Origin: Rhizobium sp. BK316
GTDB taxonomy: Bacteria; Pseudomonadota; Alphaproteobacteria; Rhizobiales; Rhizobiaceae
Reading direction: 5' to 3'
Length of the DNA stretch: 64,000 bases
Assembly (NCBI RefSeq): GCF_014193695.1
Contig: NZ_JACHZR010000003.1
Location: 868,001-932,000 of the forward strand
The position numbers and the translations under genes are program-made. A model generated the notes under the pieces. The model had not been told where the DNA came from, ran no database searches, and saw only the letters and a list, made by a program, of their open reading frames with translations. The stretch's first letter is position 1. Each line of letters opens with the position of its first letter. This document shows positions 8,542-16,955 of the stretch, one piece after another.

Positions 8542-8690
8542 GGCCTTTTCCTTTCGACCTGGCTTCCAAACCCGATGTGAGCGCCGAGGTTCCCGCCGGG
8601 CGGAAAAAGGCTGCGCCTCTGGAACATCGCAGGCCCGGCCTCGTTGGGCTTTTGCATGCAAGCCCTTCACGCAAGCCGGAGAACAAGGCC

Positions 8691-8870
8691 ATGACGATTC
8701 CTGCCACAGTGATCAAGGTCCTGGCACCCGAACCTCATCCGTCGGCCCCCGTTCCGCCGCCCGGAAAACCCGCTCCGCCCGTCAAGGAGCCGATGCCCGA
8801 CAAGCAGGGCGATGACCAGCCGGCGCCCGATCCCGGCGAGGATGAGTCGCCTTCCGGAGCTGTGCCATGA
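8691..8870 (+). CDS. Small proline-rich hypothetical protein
   Basis: A 59-residue protein starting MTIPATVIKVLAPEPHPSAP, rich in proline, aspartate and glutamate and probably unstructured. GGAGAACAAGGCC precedes the ATG at 8691. Its stop overlaps the start of the next small gene (ATGA), so the two form a translationally coupled pair. The gene diverges from nuoB. No known domain was recognised. Confidence 0.6.
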   Translation: MTIPATVIKVLAPEPHPSAPVPPPGKPAPPVKEPMPDKQGDDQPAPDPGEDESPSGAVP

Positions 8871-8977
8871 CGCCGGCGACGAAATACCGGGTCAGATATA
8901 TGTCGATCTATATCGGCCTGGTGCTGCTTGTTGCCCTGATCATCACGGTCGGATCTCTTGTCGTCGCCTCATGGTGA
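8867..8977 (+). CDS. 36-residue single-span membrane protein
   Basis: The reading MTPATKYRVRYMSIYIGLVL continues into LVALIITVGSLVVASW. This gives one transmembrane helix after a basic N-terminal stretch, which predicts an N-in orientation. It starts within the stop codon of the proline-rich gene. The coupling and hydrophobic pattern support a real gene; the function is unknown. Confidence 0.6.
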   Translation: MTPATKYRVRYMSIYIGLVLLVALIITVGSLVVASW

Positions 8978-9066
8978 CGTGCTTTTCAGAAGCAATGGGC
9001 TTTCGGGAACAAAGGCGCGAGGCGGCGGTTCGGATCGCTTGATCATCATCAGTTGGAGCCAGTGCC

Positions 9067-9342
9067 ATGATTGGACATCAGGAAGGCGCGAATTTCGCGC
9101 TTGTGCCGTCAGGCGAGCCGAGCGTTTTCCACCTGACCGTCGACGGCAAATATATCGGGACCATCGCCCGCGATGGAGAGAACCTGTCGGCGGCAAAACC
9201 CTGGGGGTGGCGCCTGCTGATTGCCAACGGCAGGCTGGGCGATGTGCCGCTGGCCGGCCGGTCGCACAATGTCGATGAAGCGCTGGCCGAGGCGCGGCAC
9301 GCTTACAAACGGCATCAGGACGAGCTCTCGCATCGCATGTGA
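9067..9342 (+). CDS. Conserved-looking hypothetical protein, 91 residues
   Basis: The sequence reads as a compact soluble protein: FALVPSGEPSVFHLTVDGKY, GTIARDGENLSAAKPWGWRL and a C-terminal helix DEALAEARHAYKRHQDEL. GGAG lies eight bases upstream of the ATG at 9067. It has coding-type third-position GC bias. No family was recognised. Confidence 0.6.
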   Translation: MIGHQEGANFALVPSGEPSVFHLTVDGKYIGTIARDGENLSAAKPWGWRLLIANGRLGDVPLAGRSHNVDEALAEARHAYKRHQDELSHRM

Positions 9343-9420
9343 ACAGGCCTCGTCTGCGGGGATGCATACTCTTGCACTGCGGACGGTGGTCGTGGCGGTT
9401 GGCATATGTCGCGCAAGGAT

Positions 9421-9452
9421 CACCCCCTATGTCCTGCCGGACAGAGGGGGTG
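9421..9452. terminator. Strong hairpin between the 91-residue gene and the copper cluster
   Basis: CACCCCCT pairs with AGGGGGTG, and the stem continues inside as TGTCC/GGACA around the loop TGCC after one mismatch. No T-run follows on either strand. It may still act as a terminator or mRNA-stabilising structure. Confidence 0.45.
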
Positions 9453-9596
9453 TGGCTCAGCCTCACGCCTAAAATGTTCAAAGCCGCTTCGCCTGCCGAC
9501 CCCATCGTGGCGAACGAATGTCGCATTGAGCTTTCCCGCGGATGTCGCTATCACGGATTCGATGTCGAGGTAGGGGCCTTGAGGCGCAGGGGAACG

Positions 9597-10004
9597 ATGC
9601 AACGCCGTCTGGACAGGATCGAGCAATTGATGGTGCGCATTCTATGCGCGCTTGCGCTCGTCTTTGTCGGCTTTGCGCATCAGGTTCCGGCCCTTGCCGA
9701 GGATGCCCTCAGCCCCGCAGCACTTGCCCAATATGTGCTGCCCGACGGCACGCTGCCGACGCTCTGCGTCACTGTTGTCGACGACAGCGGCAAGGAGCAC
9801 GGCAAGATCGCGCACCTCAATCCGTGCGAAGCCTGCCGTATCAGTGCTTCCGTGGTGCTGCCGCAGCCTGCCGATATCACCGGTGCGCGGATTGGCTTTA
9901 CGGTTGCCGTCGAGCTGCCGCGCCGCGCCGAAGCCTTCCATCGCCAGCTTTTTCCGCCGAATACCGGGCCGCGCGCGCCGCCTGCCAATCCGATCCTTGC
10001 CTGA
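9597..10004 (+). CDS. DUF2946-like exported protein of the copper cluster
   Basis: A 135-residue protein with an N-terminal hydrophobic segment (LMVRILCALALVFVGFA, cleavage near PALAED). The body has LPTLCVTVVDD and HLNPCEACRISA, a Cys/His arrangement like DUF2946 proteins, which are often encoded beside copper genes. The ATG at 9597 is preceded by GGGGAA. It is the first gene of the series that continues with PepSY, PCuAC, CopC and CopD. The family assignment is tentative. Confidence 0.6.
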   Translation: MQRRLDRIEQLMVRILCALALVFVGFAHQVPALAEDALSPAALAQYVLPDGTLPTLCVTVVDDSGKEHGKIAHLNPCEACRISASVVLPQPADITGARIGFTVAVELPRRAEAFHRQLFPPNTGPRAPPANPILA

Positions 10005-10092
10005 ACCCGCATTGCGGCACGGGCCGTGATGCGTCTTGCAATCATGGCCGGGCCGCATTGACGCCGCCGGCCGCGGATTCGGATACACTTCC

Positions 10093-11466
10093 ATGTCTAC
10101 CACCACTGCAGCCGAACCGGCTGACAACGCCGTATCCGGCGTTTCGCTCTATCGCGCCATCTGGCGCTGGCACTTCTTTGCCGGCTTGCTCACCATTCCC
10201 TTCCTGCTCAATCTCGCGATCACCGGCTCGCTCTATCTCTTCAAGGACGAGATCAACGATACGGTCTTTGCCTATCGCTATATTGTTCAGCCTGCCGGCG
10301 AGGCGCTGGCGCCGCATGAGATCGCCGATATCGCGGCGGCGGCCGTGCCTAGTTCCGTCGCCAGCTCCTACAAGGATCCGGCCGGGCTCGACCGCTCGGC
10401 GATCGTCACCGTTTCCACCGAGGCCGGCTCGACGCTGGTCTTCGTCAATCCCTATGACGGCAAGGTGCTCGATACGGTCGGGACGACCGAGGAGTTCAAC
10501 TATGTCGTCAAGCGCATCCACAGCCTTGCGCTGTTTGGGGCGACGCCCAACAAGCTGATCGAGATATCAGGCGGTTTTGCAATGGTGCTGGTCGTGACCG
10601 GCATCTACCTCTGGTGGCCGCGGCGGCAGGCGGGTGGTGTCGTGACCGTGCGGGGGACGCCTGCGCGGCGCGTCTTCTGGCGCGATCTTCATGCGGTGAC
10701 AGGCGCATTCGCCGGCATCCTGATCTTCTTCATGGCGATGACGGGCATGCCCTGGTCGGGATACTGGGGCGCCAATGTGAATGCGTGGCTGACGAGCCAT
10801 GATCTCGGCTATCCCGTGCAGTTGTGGGATGCCGTGCCGAAATCGCAGAAGGTGACGGAGGATATCCTGCCGAAGGCCGGCTGGATCGTCGAGCAGGCGC
10901 CGGTGCCGCTGTCGGATATCGCGGCGGCGCAGTCGAAGAAACCTGTTGGCCTCGATCGCGCCGTCGAGATCGCACGCGGACTCGGCATGGCGCCGGGTTT
11001 CGATCTCGCCATTCCCGGCAGCGAGACCGGCGTCTATACGGCGGCGATCTATCCCGATGACCTCACCAACGAGCGCACTCTCCATATCGACCAGTATTCC
11101 GGCAAGCCGCTCGTCGATCTCTCCTTCGGCCAGTATCCCTTCCTGGGGCGGGCGATCGAATGGGGCATCAATGTGCATCAGGGGCAGGAATTCGGGCTCT
11201 TCAACCAGCTTCTGATGCTGGCGACGTGCCTGGCGATCATCCTTTCCTGCGTCACAGGTACTGTCATGTGGTGGAAGCGGCGACCGGCCGGTCGCATCGG
11301 CGTGCCGCCCATGCCGCCGCGGCGCTCCGTCTATCTGGGGCTCTGGACCATCGTGCTCATCTTCGCCGTCGCCTTTCCGATGAGTGGGCTCACGATCCTG
11401 CTGATGATCGCCTTCGACCAGATGGTGATCCGCTTCGTGCCGCCGCTGAAGCGCGCCTTTGCCTGA
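10093..11466 (+). CDS. PepSY-associated transmembrane (PepSY_TM/PiuB-like) protein
   Basis: A 457-residue inner membrane protein. The first helix carries LYRAIWRWHFFAGLLTIPF, which has the histidine typical of PepSY_TM proteins. Further helices follow near residues 155-175, 205-225, 375-395 and 420-445. The family is linked to iron or copper acquisition and to ferric-siderophore reduction. The ATG at 10093 was preferred to an upstream TTG because the family begins shortly before the first helix. Its stop is 8 bases from the next start, so it is cotranscribed with the copper chaperone. Confidence 0.8.
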   Translation: MSTTTAAEPADNAVSGVSLYRAIWRWHFFAGLLTIPFLLNLAITGSLYLFKDEINDTVFAYRYIVQPAGEALAPHEIADIAAAAVPSSVASSYKDPAGLDRSAIVTVSTEAGSTLVFVNPYDGKVLDTVGTTEEFNYVVKRIHSLALFGATPNKLIEISGGFAMVLVVTGIYLWWPRRQAGGVVTVRGTPARRVFWRDLHAVTGAFAGILIFFMAMTGMPWSGYWGANVNAWLTSHDLGYPVQLWDAVPKSQKVTEDILPKAGWIVEQAPVPLSDIAAAQSKKPVGLDRAVEIARGLGMAPGFDLAIPGSETGVYTAAIYPDDLTNERTLHIDQYSGKPLVDLSFGQYPFLGRAIEWGINVHQGQEFGLFNQLLMLATCLAIILSCVTGTVMWWKRRPAGRIGVPPMPPRRSVYLGLWTIVLIFAVAFPMSGLTILLMIAFDQMVIRFVPPLKRAFA

Positions 11467-11473
11467 GGAGGGG

Positions 11474-12409
11474 ATGATGAAGACGATTTTCTCTTTTCTT
11501 CTGGGTCTGCTGGTTGCGACGGCTGCGGCTGCGCAGGACCCGGCCGCCGGCACGATCCGGATCGACCATGCGGCTTCGCATTCCATGGTGCCGGGGGCCA
11601 AGGTCGGCGATGGCTATCTTGTCATCACCAATACGGGCAGCGAGCCGGACAAACTCGTTGCCGCCAGTTCGGACCGCGCCAGGACCGTGCAGCTGCACCA
11701 GATGAGCATGGATAACGGCATCATGACCATGCGCGAGCTGAAGGGCGGGCTTGCCATTCCCGCCGGGCAGACGGTGACGCTTGCGCCCAATTACCACCTG
11801 ATGTTCCAGGACGTGAGCAAGCCCTTCAAGCAGGGCGAGACGATCCGGGTGGTGCTGAGCTTCGAGAGGGCTGGAAAGATCGAGGTCGATTTTGCCGTCG
11901 GCAGGATTGCCGGGCCGCTCGATGACATCGGTGAGGCAAGCGGCGGCATGGACCATGGTGCGATGGATCATGGCGGGATGGCGATGCCCGGCATGGAGGG
12001 CATGGACATGTCCGGACTAGCGCCGGAGGAGGCGATCCCGGCGACGCTGAAGACCATGTTCGAGAGGCCGGACAAGCCGCTGACAATCCTGCCCGTGGTC
12101 GTCAGGAACGACTGGGCGATTGCCGGCTGGCAGCAGGACGGGCGCGGCGGACGGGCACTGCTGAAGAAGGGGCATCACGGGTGGAGCATCGTTCTCTGCA
12201 GCGGCGATGGCATAAAGGAGGTTGCGGCTTTGGAGAAGGCCGGGCTTTCCGCTGAGGATGCCGGGGTGCTTGCGGCGGATCTGGCTGAGGCCGAAGCCGG
12301 GCTTGACCCAAAGGTTCTGGCGCTGTTTGCGAGCTTCGAGGGCACCGTCATGATGGCGGGCGAGGCCGGTGGCGCTGGTCAGGGCGGCCATGAGGGGCAT
12401 GGCCTATGA
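11474..12409 (+). CDS. PCuAC copper chaperone fused to a copper-uptake-associated C-terminal domain
   Basis: A 311-residue periplasmic protein with a signal peptide (MMKTIFSFLLGLLVATAAAA). Residues about 20-150 form a PCuAC domain with the expected ligands in VQLHQMSMDNGIMTMREL and LAPNYHLMFQDV. A His/Met-rich linker (MDHGAMDHGGMAMPGMEGM) follows. Residues about 180-295 match the separate copper-uptake-associated protein family (LPVVVRNDWAIAGWQQDGRG, GWSIVLCSGDG). The C-terminus ends in a GGHEGHGL tail. GAGGAGGGG precedes the ATG at 11474. In other rhizobia the two halves are usually separate genes. It probably delivers Cu(I) to a cytochrome oxidase or to CopCD. Confidence 0.82.
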   Translation: MMKTIFSFLLGLLVATAAAAQDPAAGTIRIDHAASHSMVPGAKVGDGYLVITNTGSEPDKLVAASSDRARTVQLHQMSMDNGIMTMRELKGGLAIPAGQTVTLAPNYHLMFQDVSKPFKQGETIRVVLSFERAGKIEVDFAVGRIAGPLDDIGEASGGMDHGAMDHGGMAMPGMEGMDMSGLAPEEAIPATLKTMFERPDKPLTILPVVVRNDWAIAGWQQDGRGGRALLKKGHHGWSIVLCSGDGIKEVAALEKAGLSAEDAGVLAADLAEAEAGLDPKVLALFASFEGTVMMAGEAGGAGQGGHEGHGL

Positions 12410-12472
12410 GCGCGCGCACCCTTGCCATTTCGGGCTTGCCGCAAGTGTGGTCTTCGCTTGCCACTCCCTCAG

Positions 12473-12547
12473 CCGTCATCCTCGGGCTTGTCCCGAGGAT
12501 CTGCCATGGGCCGATGCAGATCCTCGGGACAAGCCCGAGGATGACGG
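12473..12547. repeat. Perfect 32-bp inverted repeat with 11-base loop
   Basis: Arms 12473-12504 and 12516-12547 are exact reverse complements. Each arm also contains the smaller palindrome CTCGGGCTTGTCCCGAG. It lies between the PCuAC and copC genes and looks like a dispersed rhizobial palindromic element. Confidence 0.9.
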
Positions 12548-12689
12548 AGAGAAAGAGATGACGCCGATCAAAGAGCGAAGCCCACGAGTGAATTACGAAA
12601 GGGCGCGGAATAAATCCGCTCTCCGACTGTCTAATCTCGCGAGGGCCTTGCGCGACCGCCTGTCCCAACCAAACGAAAGGCATGATCTG

Positions 12690-13055
12690 ATGTCCCCGAT
12701 GACCCGTATTCTCTCCGTCACCGCCGTTGCAAGCATCGCGTTTGCAGGGCAGGCCTTCGCGCATGCGCATCTGAAGAGCTCCGAGCCGGCTGACAGGGCG
12801 GCCGTCGCGTCGCCCAGCGAACTCGATCTCAGCTTCACCGAAGAGCTGAATCTCAAGTTCAGCGGCGTCACCGTGACCGGCCCGGACAAAAAGGACATCA
12901 AGCTCGGCGACGGCATGCTCAAGGACGGCGACAAGGTGCTGATGGTGCCGGTCTCCGACAAGCTCGCGCCCGGCAGCTATACGGTCGACTGGCATGTGCT
13001 TTCCACCGACGGGCACAAGACGAACGGCAGTTTCACGTTCACCGTCAATCCCTGA
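12690..13055 (+). CDS. copC: Copper resistance/homeostasis protein CopC
   Basis: A 121-residue periplasmic beta-sandwich protein. The signal peptide ends near AFAHAHL, leaving the mature N-terminal histidine used to bind Cu(II). HAHLKSSEPAD and VDWHVLSTDGHKTNGSFTF are the CopC signatures. The start at 12690 is followed by a second ATG at 12699. Its stop overlaps the copD start by one base, so CopC passes copper to the coupled CopD. Confidence 0.9.
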   Translation: MSPMTRILSVTAVASIAFAGQAFAHAHLKSSEPADRAAVASPSELDLSFTEELNLKFSGVTVTGPDKKDIKLGDGMLKDGDKVLMVPVSDKLAPGSYTVDWHVLSTDGHKTNGSFTFTVNP

Positions 13056-13933
13056 TGACACCGGATACGGCCTTCATCCTCTGCCGTTTCGCCTTCGACG
13101 GGGCAGCGCTGTTTCTCTGGGGCAGCGCAGCCTATCTGTGGCTGCTCGTTCCCAAGGGTTTGAGCGGCTGCATCTGGGCGAAGCTCGGGGTGGTGCGTTT
13201 TGCGGCCGTGGCGCTGGCCGTGATCTCCACCACGGCGCTGCTGCCGGTGCGCAGCGCCACGCTCGGCAATGGCTGGGCGGATGGGCTGGATACGGACACG
13301 ATGATATCAGTGCTGACGGGAACCTCCATCGGCACTGCATGGGCTTGGCAGGCCATGTTTGCCGCTGTTCTCCTGGCGGTGACATGGCTGCCGTCGCATC
13401 GGCAGATGGCGGCGACAGCCATCGTTTCCGCCTTGCTGCTCTGCGGCCTGGCGCTGACCGGCCATGCGGCGATGAATGACGGCTGGCTGCGGGTGCTGCA
13501 CCGGGCAAACGACATCGTGCATGTGCTCTCGGGCGGCGCATGGATTGGGGCGCTGGCCCCGGTTGCGCTCGTCCTTTGCCGACTTCGCGACCACACGGCG
13601 GGAACTGATGCACGGATGGCGCTGATCCGATTTTCGACCGCGGGGCATGTCGCCGTGGCGCTGGTCATTCTCTCGGGGCTTGCCAACAGCCTGTTGATAA
13701 CAGGCGGGTTGCCGCTCGACTGGAGCGTGCCTTATCAGCGGCTGCTTGCGCTTAAGATCGGCCTTGCCGTGCTCATGGTGCTGATGGCCGTCTTCAACCG
13801 CTATGGGCTGGTGCCGCGCATCGGTCGATCCCGCGCTGCCGGGAATGCGCTGGCGGCCGGGACGATTGCGGAGATCGTGATCGCCATCGGCGTCGTGGCG
13901 CTTGTCGCATGGTTCGGGACGCTGGAGCCATAA
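13055..13933 (+). CDS. copD: Copper homeostasis membrane protein CopD
   Basis: A 292-residue inner membrane protein with about eight predicted helices, carrying HVLSGGAWIGALAPVALVL and the histidine and glycine pattern of the CopD family. It is thought to move copper from periplasmic CopC into the cytoplasm. It starts within the copC stop codon (TGATG). The cluster order from 9.6 to 13.9 kb makes a copper acquisition or handling role the best reading. Confidence 0.88.
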   Translation: MTPDTAFILCRFAFDGAALFLWGSAAYLWLLVPKGLSGCIWAKLGVVRFAAVALAVISTTALLPVRSATLGNGWADGLDTDTMISVLTGTSIGTAWAWQAMFAAVLLAVTWLPSHRQMAATAIVSALLLCGLALTGHAAMNDGWLRVLHRANDIVHVLSGGAWIGALAPVALVLCRLRDHTAGTDARMALIRFSTAGHVAVALVILSGLANSLLITGGLPLDWSVPYQRLLALKIGLAVLMVLMAVFNRYGLVPRIGRSRAAGNALAAGTIAEIVIAIGVVALVAWFGTLEP

Positions 13934-14019
13934 CCGGCCATCAGGTCGTCAGCAAAATCCCGGTTCTGTTGACAGAGCGCGTTGGCCGCAGTCTTGTGCG
14001 TTGGCGTTATCTCGGCGAT

Positions 14020-14514
14020 ATGAGCTTTGCTTTGATGAACCTTATTTCCGTTAAACCCGAACACCCGATGCAGTCAGAGGTTTCATCCCTCCTGCAGCAA
14101 TCGGATGCTGTCGCCGCTATGCTTTACCCGGGTGAATATCGGCGACCGATAAATGCGGAGTCTTTAGCAAAGACAGATACTTATGTTCTCATCGCCCGTA
14201 TCGCCGGGAAAGCTGTCGGGATGTGCGTGCTGTTTGACAGGGGTGATTATTCGACTGAACTCAAGCGCATGATTGTTGACGCGGAGTCGCGAGGGGCTGG
14301 TGTCGGTATGGCCCTCCTCAAAGGGGCGGAAGCTCAGGCCATGCAACTTGGCGCACTCACGATGCTGCTCGAAGTGGGAACGCGCAATACCGAGGCGCAG
14401 CAACTCTATCGGCGCGGAGGGTATCAGCCTTGCGACCCTTTCCCGCCCTATGCGGGGACGCCAATAAGCCTCTTCATGACGCGGCGTTTAACGGCAGCGG
14501 CCGTACCGCCGTAA
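14020..14514 (+). CDS. GNAT-family N-acetyltransferase
   Basis: A 164-residue cytoplasmic enzyme. LKRMIVDAESRGAGVGMALL contains the R-G-x-G-x-G/A acetyl-CoA loop of GNAT proteins. LEVGTRNTEAQQLYRRGGYQ is the expected C-terminal motif. The substrate is unknown. The start is uncertain between ATG codons at 14020 and 14035, since neither has a strong ribosome-binding site. It converges with the MFS gene downstream. Confidence 0.82.
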   Translation: MSFALMNLISVKPEHPMQSEVSSLLQQSDAVAAMLYPGEYRRPINAESLAKTDTYVLIARIAGKAVGMCVLFDRGDYSTELKRMIVDAESRGAGVGMALLKGAEAQAMQLGALTMLLEVGTRNTEAQQLYRRGGYQPCDPFPPYAGTPISLFMTRRLTAAAVPP

Positions 14515-14526
14515 GCGGTCATGCCT

Positions 14527-15726
14527 TTACCAAGCATTTTCGGTCCGTAAGGTGCCAGCAGTTCTCGTGCTGATGAACACCAGCGGCATCGCAATTGCAT
14601 AGAGGGCGATTACCGAGAGCCAGATGCCGCCCGGCCAATTCTCTCGCGTTACGAAATAGAGCGATGAAAACCCAAGTGGGGCGATGATGGAGGCGAGGCT
14701 GACGGTGGAGGCGAGTACGCCCTGCAGTTCGCCCTGCCGGTCGGGCTCGACCTGCCTTGTGGCGAGCGCCTGGAAGGCGGGGTTGCCGATGCCGACGAGG
14801 GTGAAGACCGGCATGATGGCGAAGATCATCCAGCCCTGGTCTGCGAAGGCCATGACGAGGAGGGCGATCGAGGCGCAAGCGATGCCTGATATGACCGACC
14901 AGCGTTCGCCGAGCAGGCGGGTGGCGGGGCCGGGGAGGAGGGCCTGGCAGACCGTCTGGCAGATGCCGAAGGCGCCGAGCGACAGGCCGATCCAGAAGCC
15001 GTTCCAGCCGAATGTGTCGAAGCCCCAGAGCGCCCAGCAGGTGCCATAGGATTCGCCGGCGGCGCTGAAGACGAAGTACACGGAGACGATGGGCAGCAGG
15101 CCTTTCATCGAGACGATCCATTTGAGGGGCCGCAGCGGGTTCAATTCGGCGAGATCGATCCGCTGGCGCGATGGTGTCCGCGACTCCGGCAGGACGAAGA
15201 GGGCGAGCAGCAGGTTGCAGGCGTTCAGCACTGCGGCGGCGATGAAGGGCAGGCGCAGCCAGTAATCGCCGAGCAACCCGCCGAGAACGGGGCCGATGAT
15301 GAAGCCGGCGCCGAACATGGCGTTGGTGAGGCCGAAGCGGCGGGCGCGCTGATCGGCGGGCGAAATATCGGTGATATAGGCCGAGGCGACGGACATATTG
15401 GCGCTGGTGAGGCCGGCGATGGCGCGGCCGATGAAGAGCAGCGAGAGGGATGGCGCAAAGGCCATGATGACGTAATTGACCGCGGCGCCGGCGAGCGAAA
15501 TCAGGAGCACCGGACGGCGGCCGATCCCATCGCTGAGGGCGCCGAGCACCGGGGCGAAGACGAACTGCATGGCGGCATAGAGCGCGGTCATGATGCCGAC
15601 ATAGACGGCGATGTCCTCAGTCTGCGTCACCTCCTGAAGCAGGTGCGGGAGGATGGGGAAGATCAGCCCTATGCCGACGGCATCGAGGCAGATGGCGGTG
15701 AAGATGACGATGAGGGGTTTGTTCAT
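14527..15726 (-). CDS. MFS drug exporter of the TetA type
   Basis: A 399-residue protein with twelve predicted helices. The motif GALSDGIGRRPVLLISLAG between helices 2 and 3 and the FGAGFIIGPVLGGLLGDY antiporter motif C are those of the 12-TM drug:proton antiporters such as TetA. The ATG at 15726 gives MNKPLIVIFTAICLDAVGIG; an in-frame ATG four codons earlier is possible. It is divergent from a TetR repressor with two matching operators between them. Substrate specificity is not visible, and tetracycline resistance should not be assumed. Confidence 0.85.
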   Translation of the reverse strand: MNKPLIVIFTAICLDAVGIGLIFPILPHLLQEVTQTEDIAVYVGIMTALYAAMQFVFAPVLGALSDGIGRRPVLLISLAGAAVNYVIMAFAPSLSLLFIGRAIAGLTSANMSVASAYITDISPADQRARRFGLTNAMFGAGFIIGPVLGGLLGDYWLRLPFIAAAVLNACNLLLALFVLPESRTPSRQRIDLAELNPLRPLKWIVSMKGLLPIVSVYFVFSAAGESYGTCWALWGFDTFGWNGFWIGLSLGAFGICQTVCQALLPGPATRLLGERWSVISGIACASIALLVMAFADQGWMIFAIMPVFTLVGIGNPAFQALATRQVEPDRQGELQGVLASTVSLASIIAPLGFSSLYFVTRENWPGGIWLSVIALYAIAMPLVFISTRTAGTLRTENAW

Positions 15727-15874
15727 AGCTGATATCATGGGGAAATGATGAGTTTGCCGGTCACGCGGCCGGCGGCGCTGAAGGATGCAGGAAAGGCTTT
15801 GCCGATCGCGGTGCCGGGCATGGCGGCGGCCCGGTTCCACGTCAACTTGGCTTGATGTGTACTTCATCTAAATA

Positions 15875-15935
15875 TGTACTGAGTATAGTAATAGGATGTC
15901 AGGCGCTGCCTGTCAACGTCGGTGTACTCAGTACA
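15875..15935. promoter_or_regulatory. Paired TGTACT-N-AGTACA operators for the TetR regulator
   Basis: A perfect 13-bp palindrome TGTACTCAGTACA is at 15923-15935. A near copy TGTACTGAGTATA is at 15875-15887, 48 bases away. A TGTACT half-site lies at 15858. They fill the divergent promoter region between the MFS and TetR genes. Confidence 0.65.
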
Positions 15936-15958
15936 TAAATCCTGTTATAGAGGGCGCC

Positions 15959-16627
15959 ATGACGATGCCAGCAGACGACACATCTTCCGACCCAACATTG
16001 CTCGATCGGAGATCCCGCAAGCGCCTTGCCACGCGCCGTGCCATCTCGCTTGCCGCCGACCGGCTGTTTTTCGAGCGGGGCTTCGAGAATGTGACCGTCG
16101 ATGAGATCGCGGCGGCGGCCGATGTCGGGCGGATGACGGTGTTCAACCATTTCCCGCGCAAGGAGGACATGTTCTTCGATCGCGACGAGGAGGCGCGCGA
16201 GACGCTGCGCGAGGCCTTGCGGCAGCGCGATCCCGAGGTTTCGCCGATCGAGACATTGCGTCTGCTGGCGTACCGGCTCGTGAACCAGCAGACGCCCTAC
16301 CTGCTGTTTTCGCCGGCGAGCCAGAATTTCATCCAGACGGTGGAAAACAGCGAGACGCTGAAGGCGAGGGCGCGGACCATCCGGGACGAGATTGCGGGGG
16401 AACTGGCGGTGGCGCTTGCCGAAAGTGCCGGCCGGCCGGCTGACGATCTTGCGGCCAAGCTTGCGAGCGCCATGCTGCTTGCCGCCTGGAGCGTCGCCTT
16501 CATCGAGGCGCACCGGAGCTTCCGGCAGCATCAGGACCCTGAGAAGGCGAAGGCCGTCTTTCTCGCGCTCGTTGATCAGGGAAGTCTGGGAGTGAAGGCT
16601 GCCATGACGGGCACGGCTTACGCCTGA
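15959..16627 (+). CDS. TetR-family transcriptional regulator
   Basis: A 222-residue repressor. The N-terminal helix-turn-helix is complete: RRAISLAADRLFFERGFENV, VDEIAAAADVGRMTVFNHFP. The C-terminal ligand-binding domain is all-helical. AGAGGGCGCC precedes the ATG at 15959; a second ATG is at 15965. It is divergent from the MFS exporter, and the duplicated operator between them indicates control of that pump and of itself. Confidence 0.87.
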   Translation: MTMPADDTSSDPTLLDRRSRKRLATRRAISLAADRLFFERGFENVTVDEIAAAADVGRMTVFNHFPRKEDMFFDRDEEARETLREALRQRDPEVSPIETLRLLAYRLVNQQTPYLLFSPASQNFIQTVENSETLKARARTIRDEIAGELAVALAESAGRPADDLAAKLASAMLLAAWSVAFIEAHRSFRQHQDPEKAKAVFLALVDQGSLGVKAAMTGTAYA

Positions 16628-16955
16628 ATCCGCTAAAATCAAAAGGGCGCTCGACCCTTGCGGGGAGCGCCCTTGTCCTGTGAAGCTCGAACGCGGCTCG
16701 ACCAACGTCGATACCAAGCGCAAGTTCGTTTTCAGGTGAAGCCGGGATATGATGCGTGTCGGCACAAATTGCAAGAGGAAGAATTCAAGAATCTTTACTT
16801 GAGATCCCCTGCAAATCGCCGCCGGTTATCGGCATGCTGACGGCGGACCAGGTGCTCTGGCGATAGAGGCACATCGCGGTTATTGTCCGTGGCCGACGCG
16901 TTGATCCCCAGCAATCAGGATCAGGCTGAGAACGAAGCTCTTGCAGGACCATTTC
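16628..16955. other. Intergenic region with a terminator hairpin
   Basis: AAGGGCGCTC (16643-16652) pairs with GAGCGCCCTT (16665-16674), a 10-bp stem directly after the TetR gene without a T-run. The remaining bases up to the next start show no coding pattern on either strand. Confidence 0.5.

Noticed and set aside
14527..15726. Naming the MFS exporter tetA with tetracycline resistance
   Set aside because: The family motifs fit, but closely related rhizobial pumps have other substrates and the operator differs from tetO.
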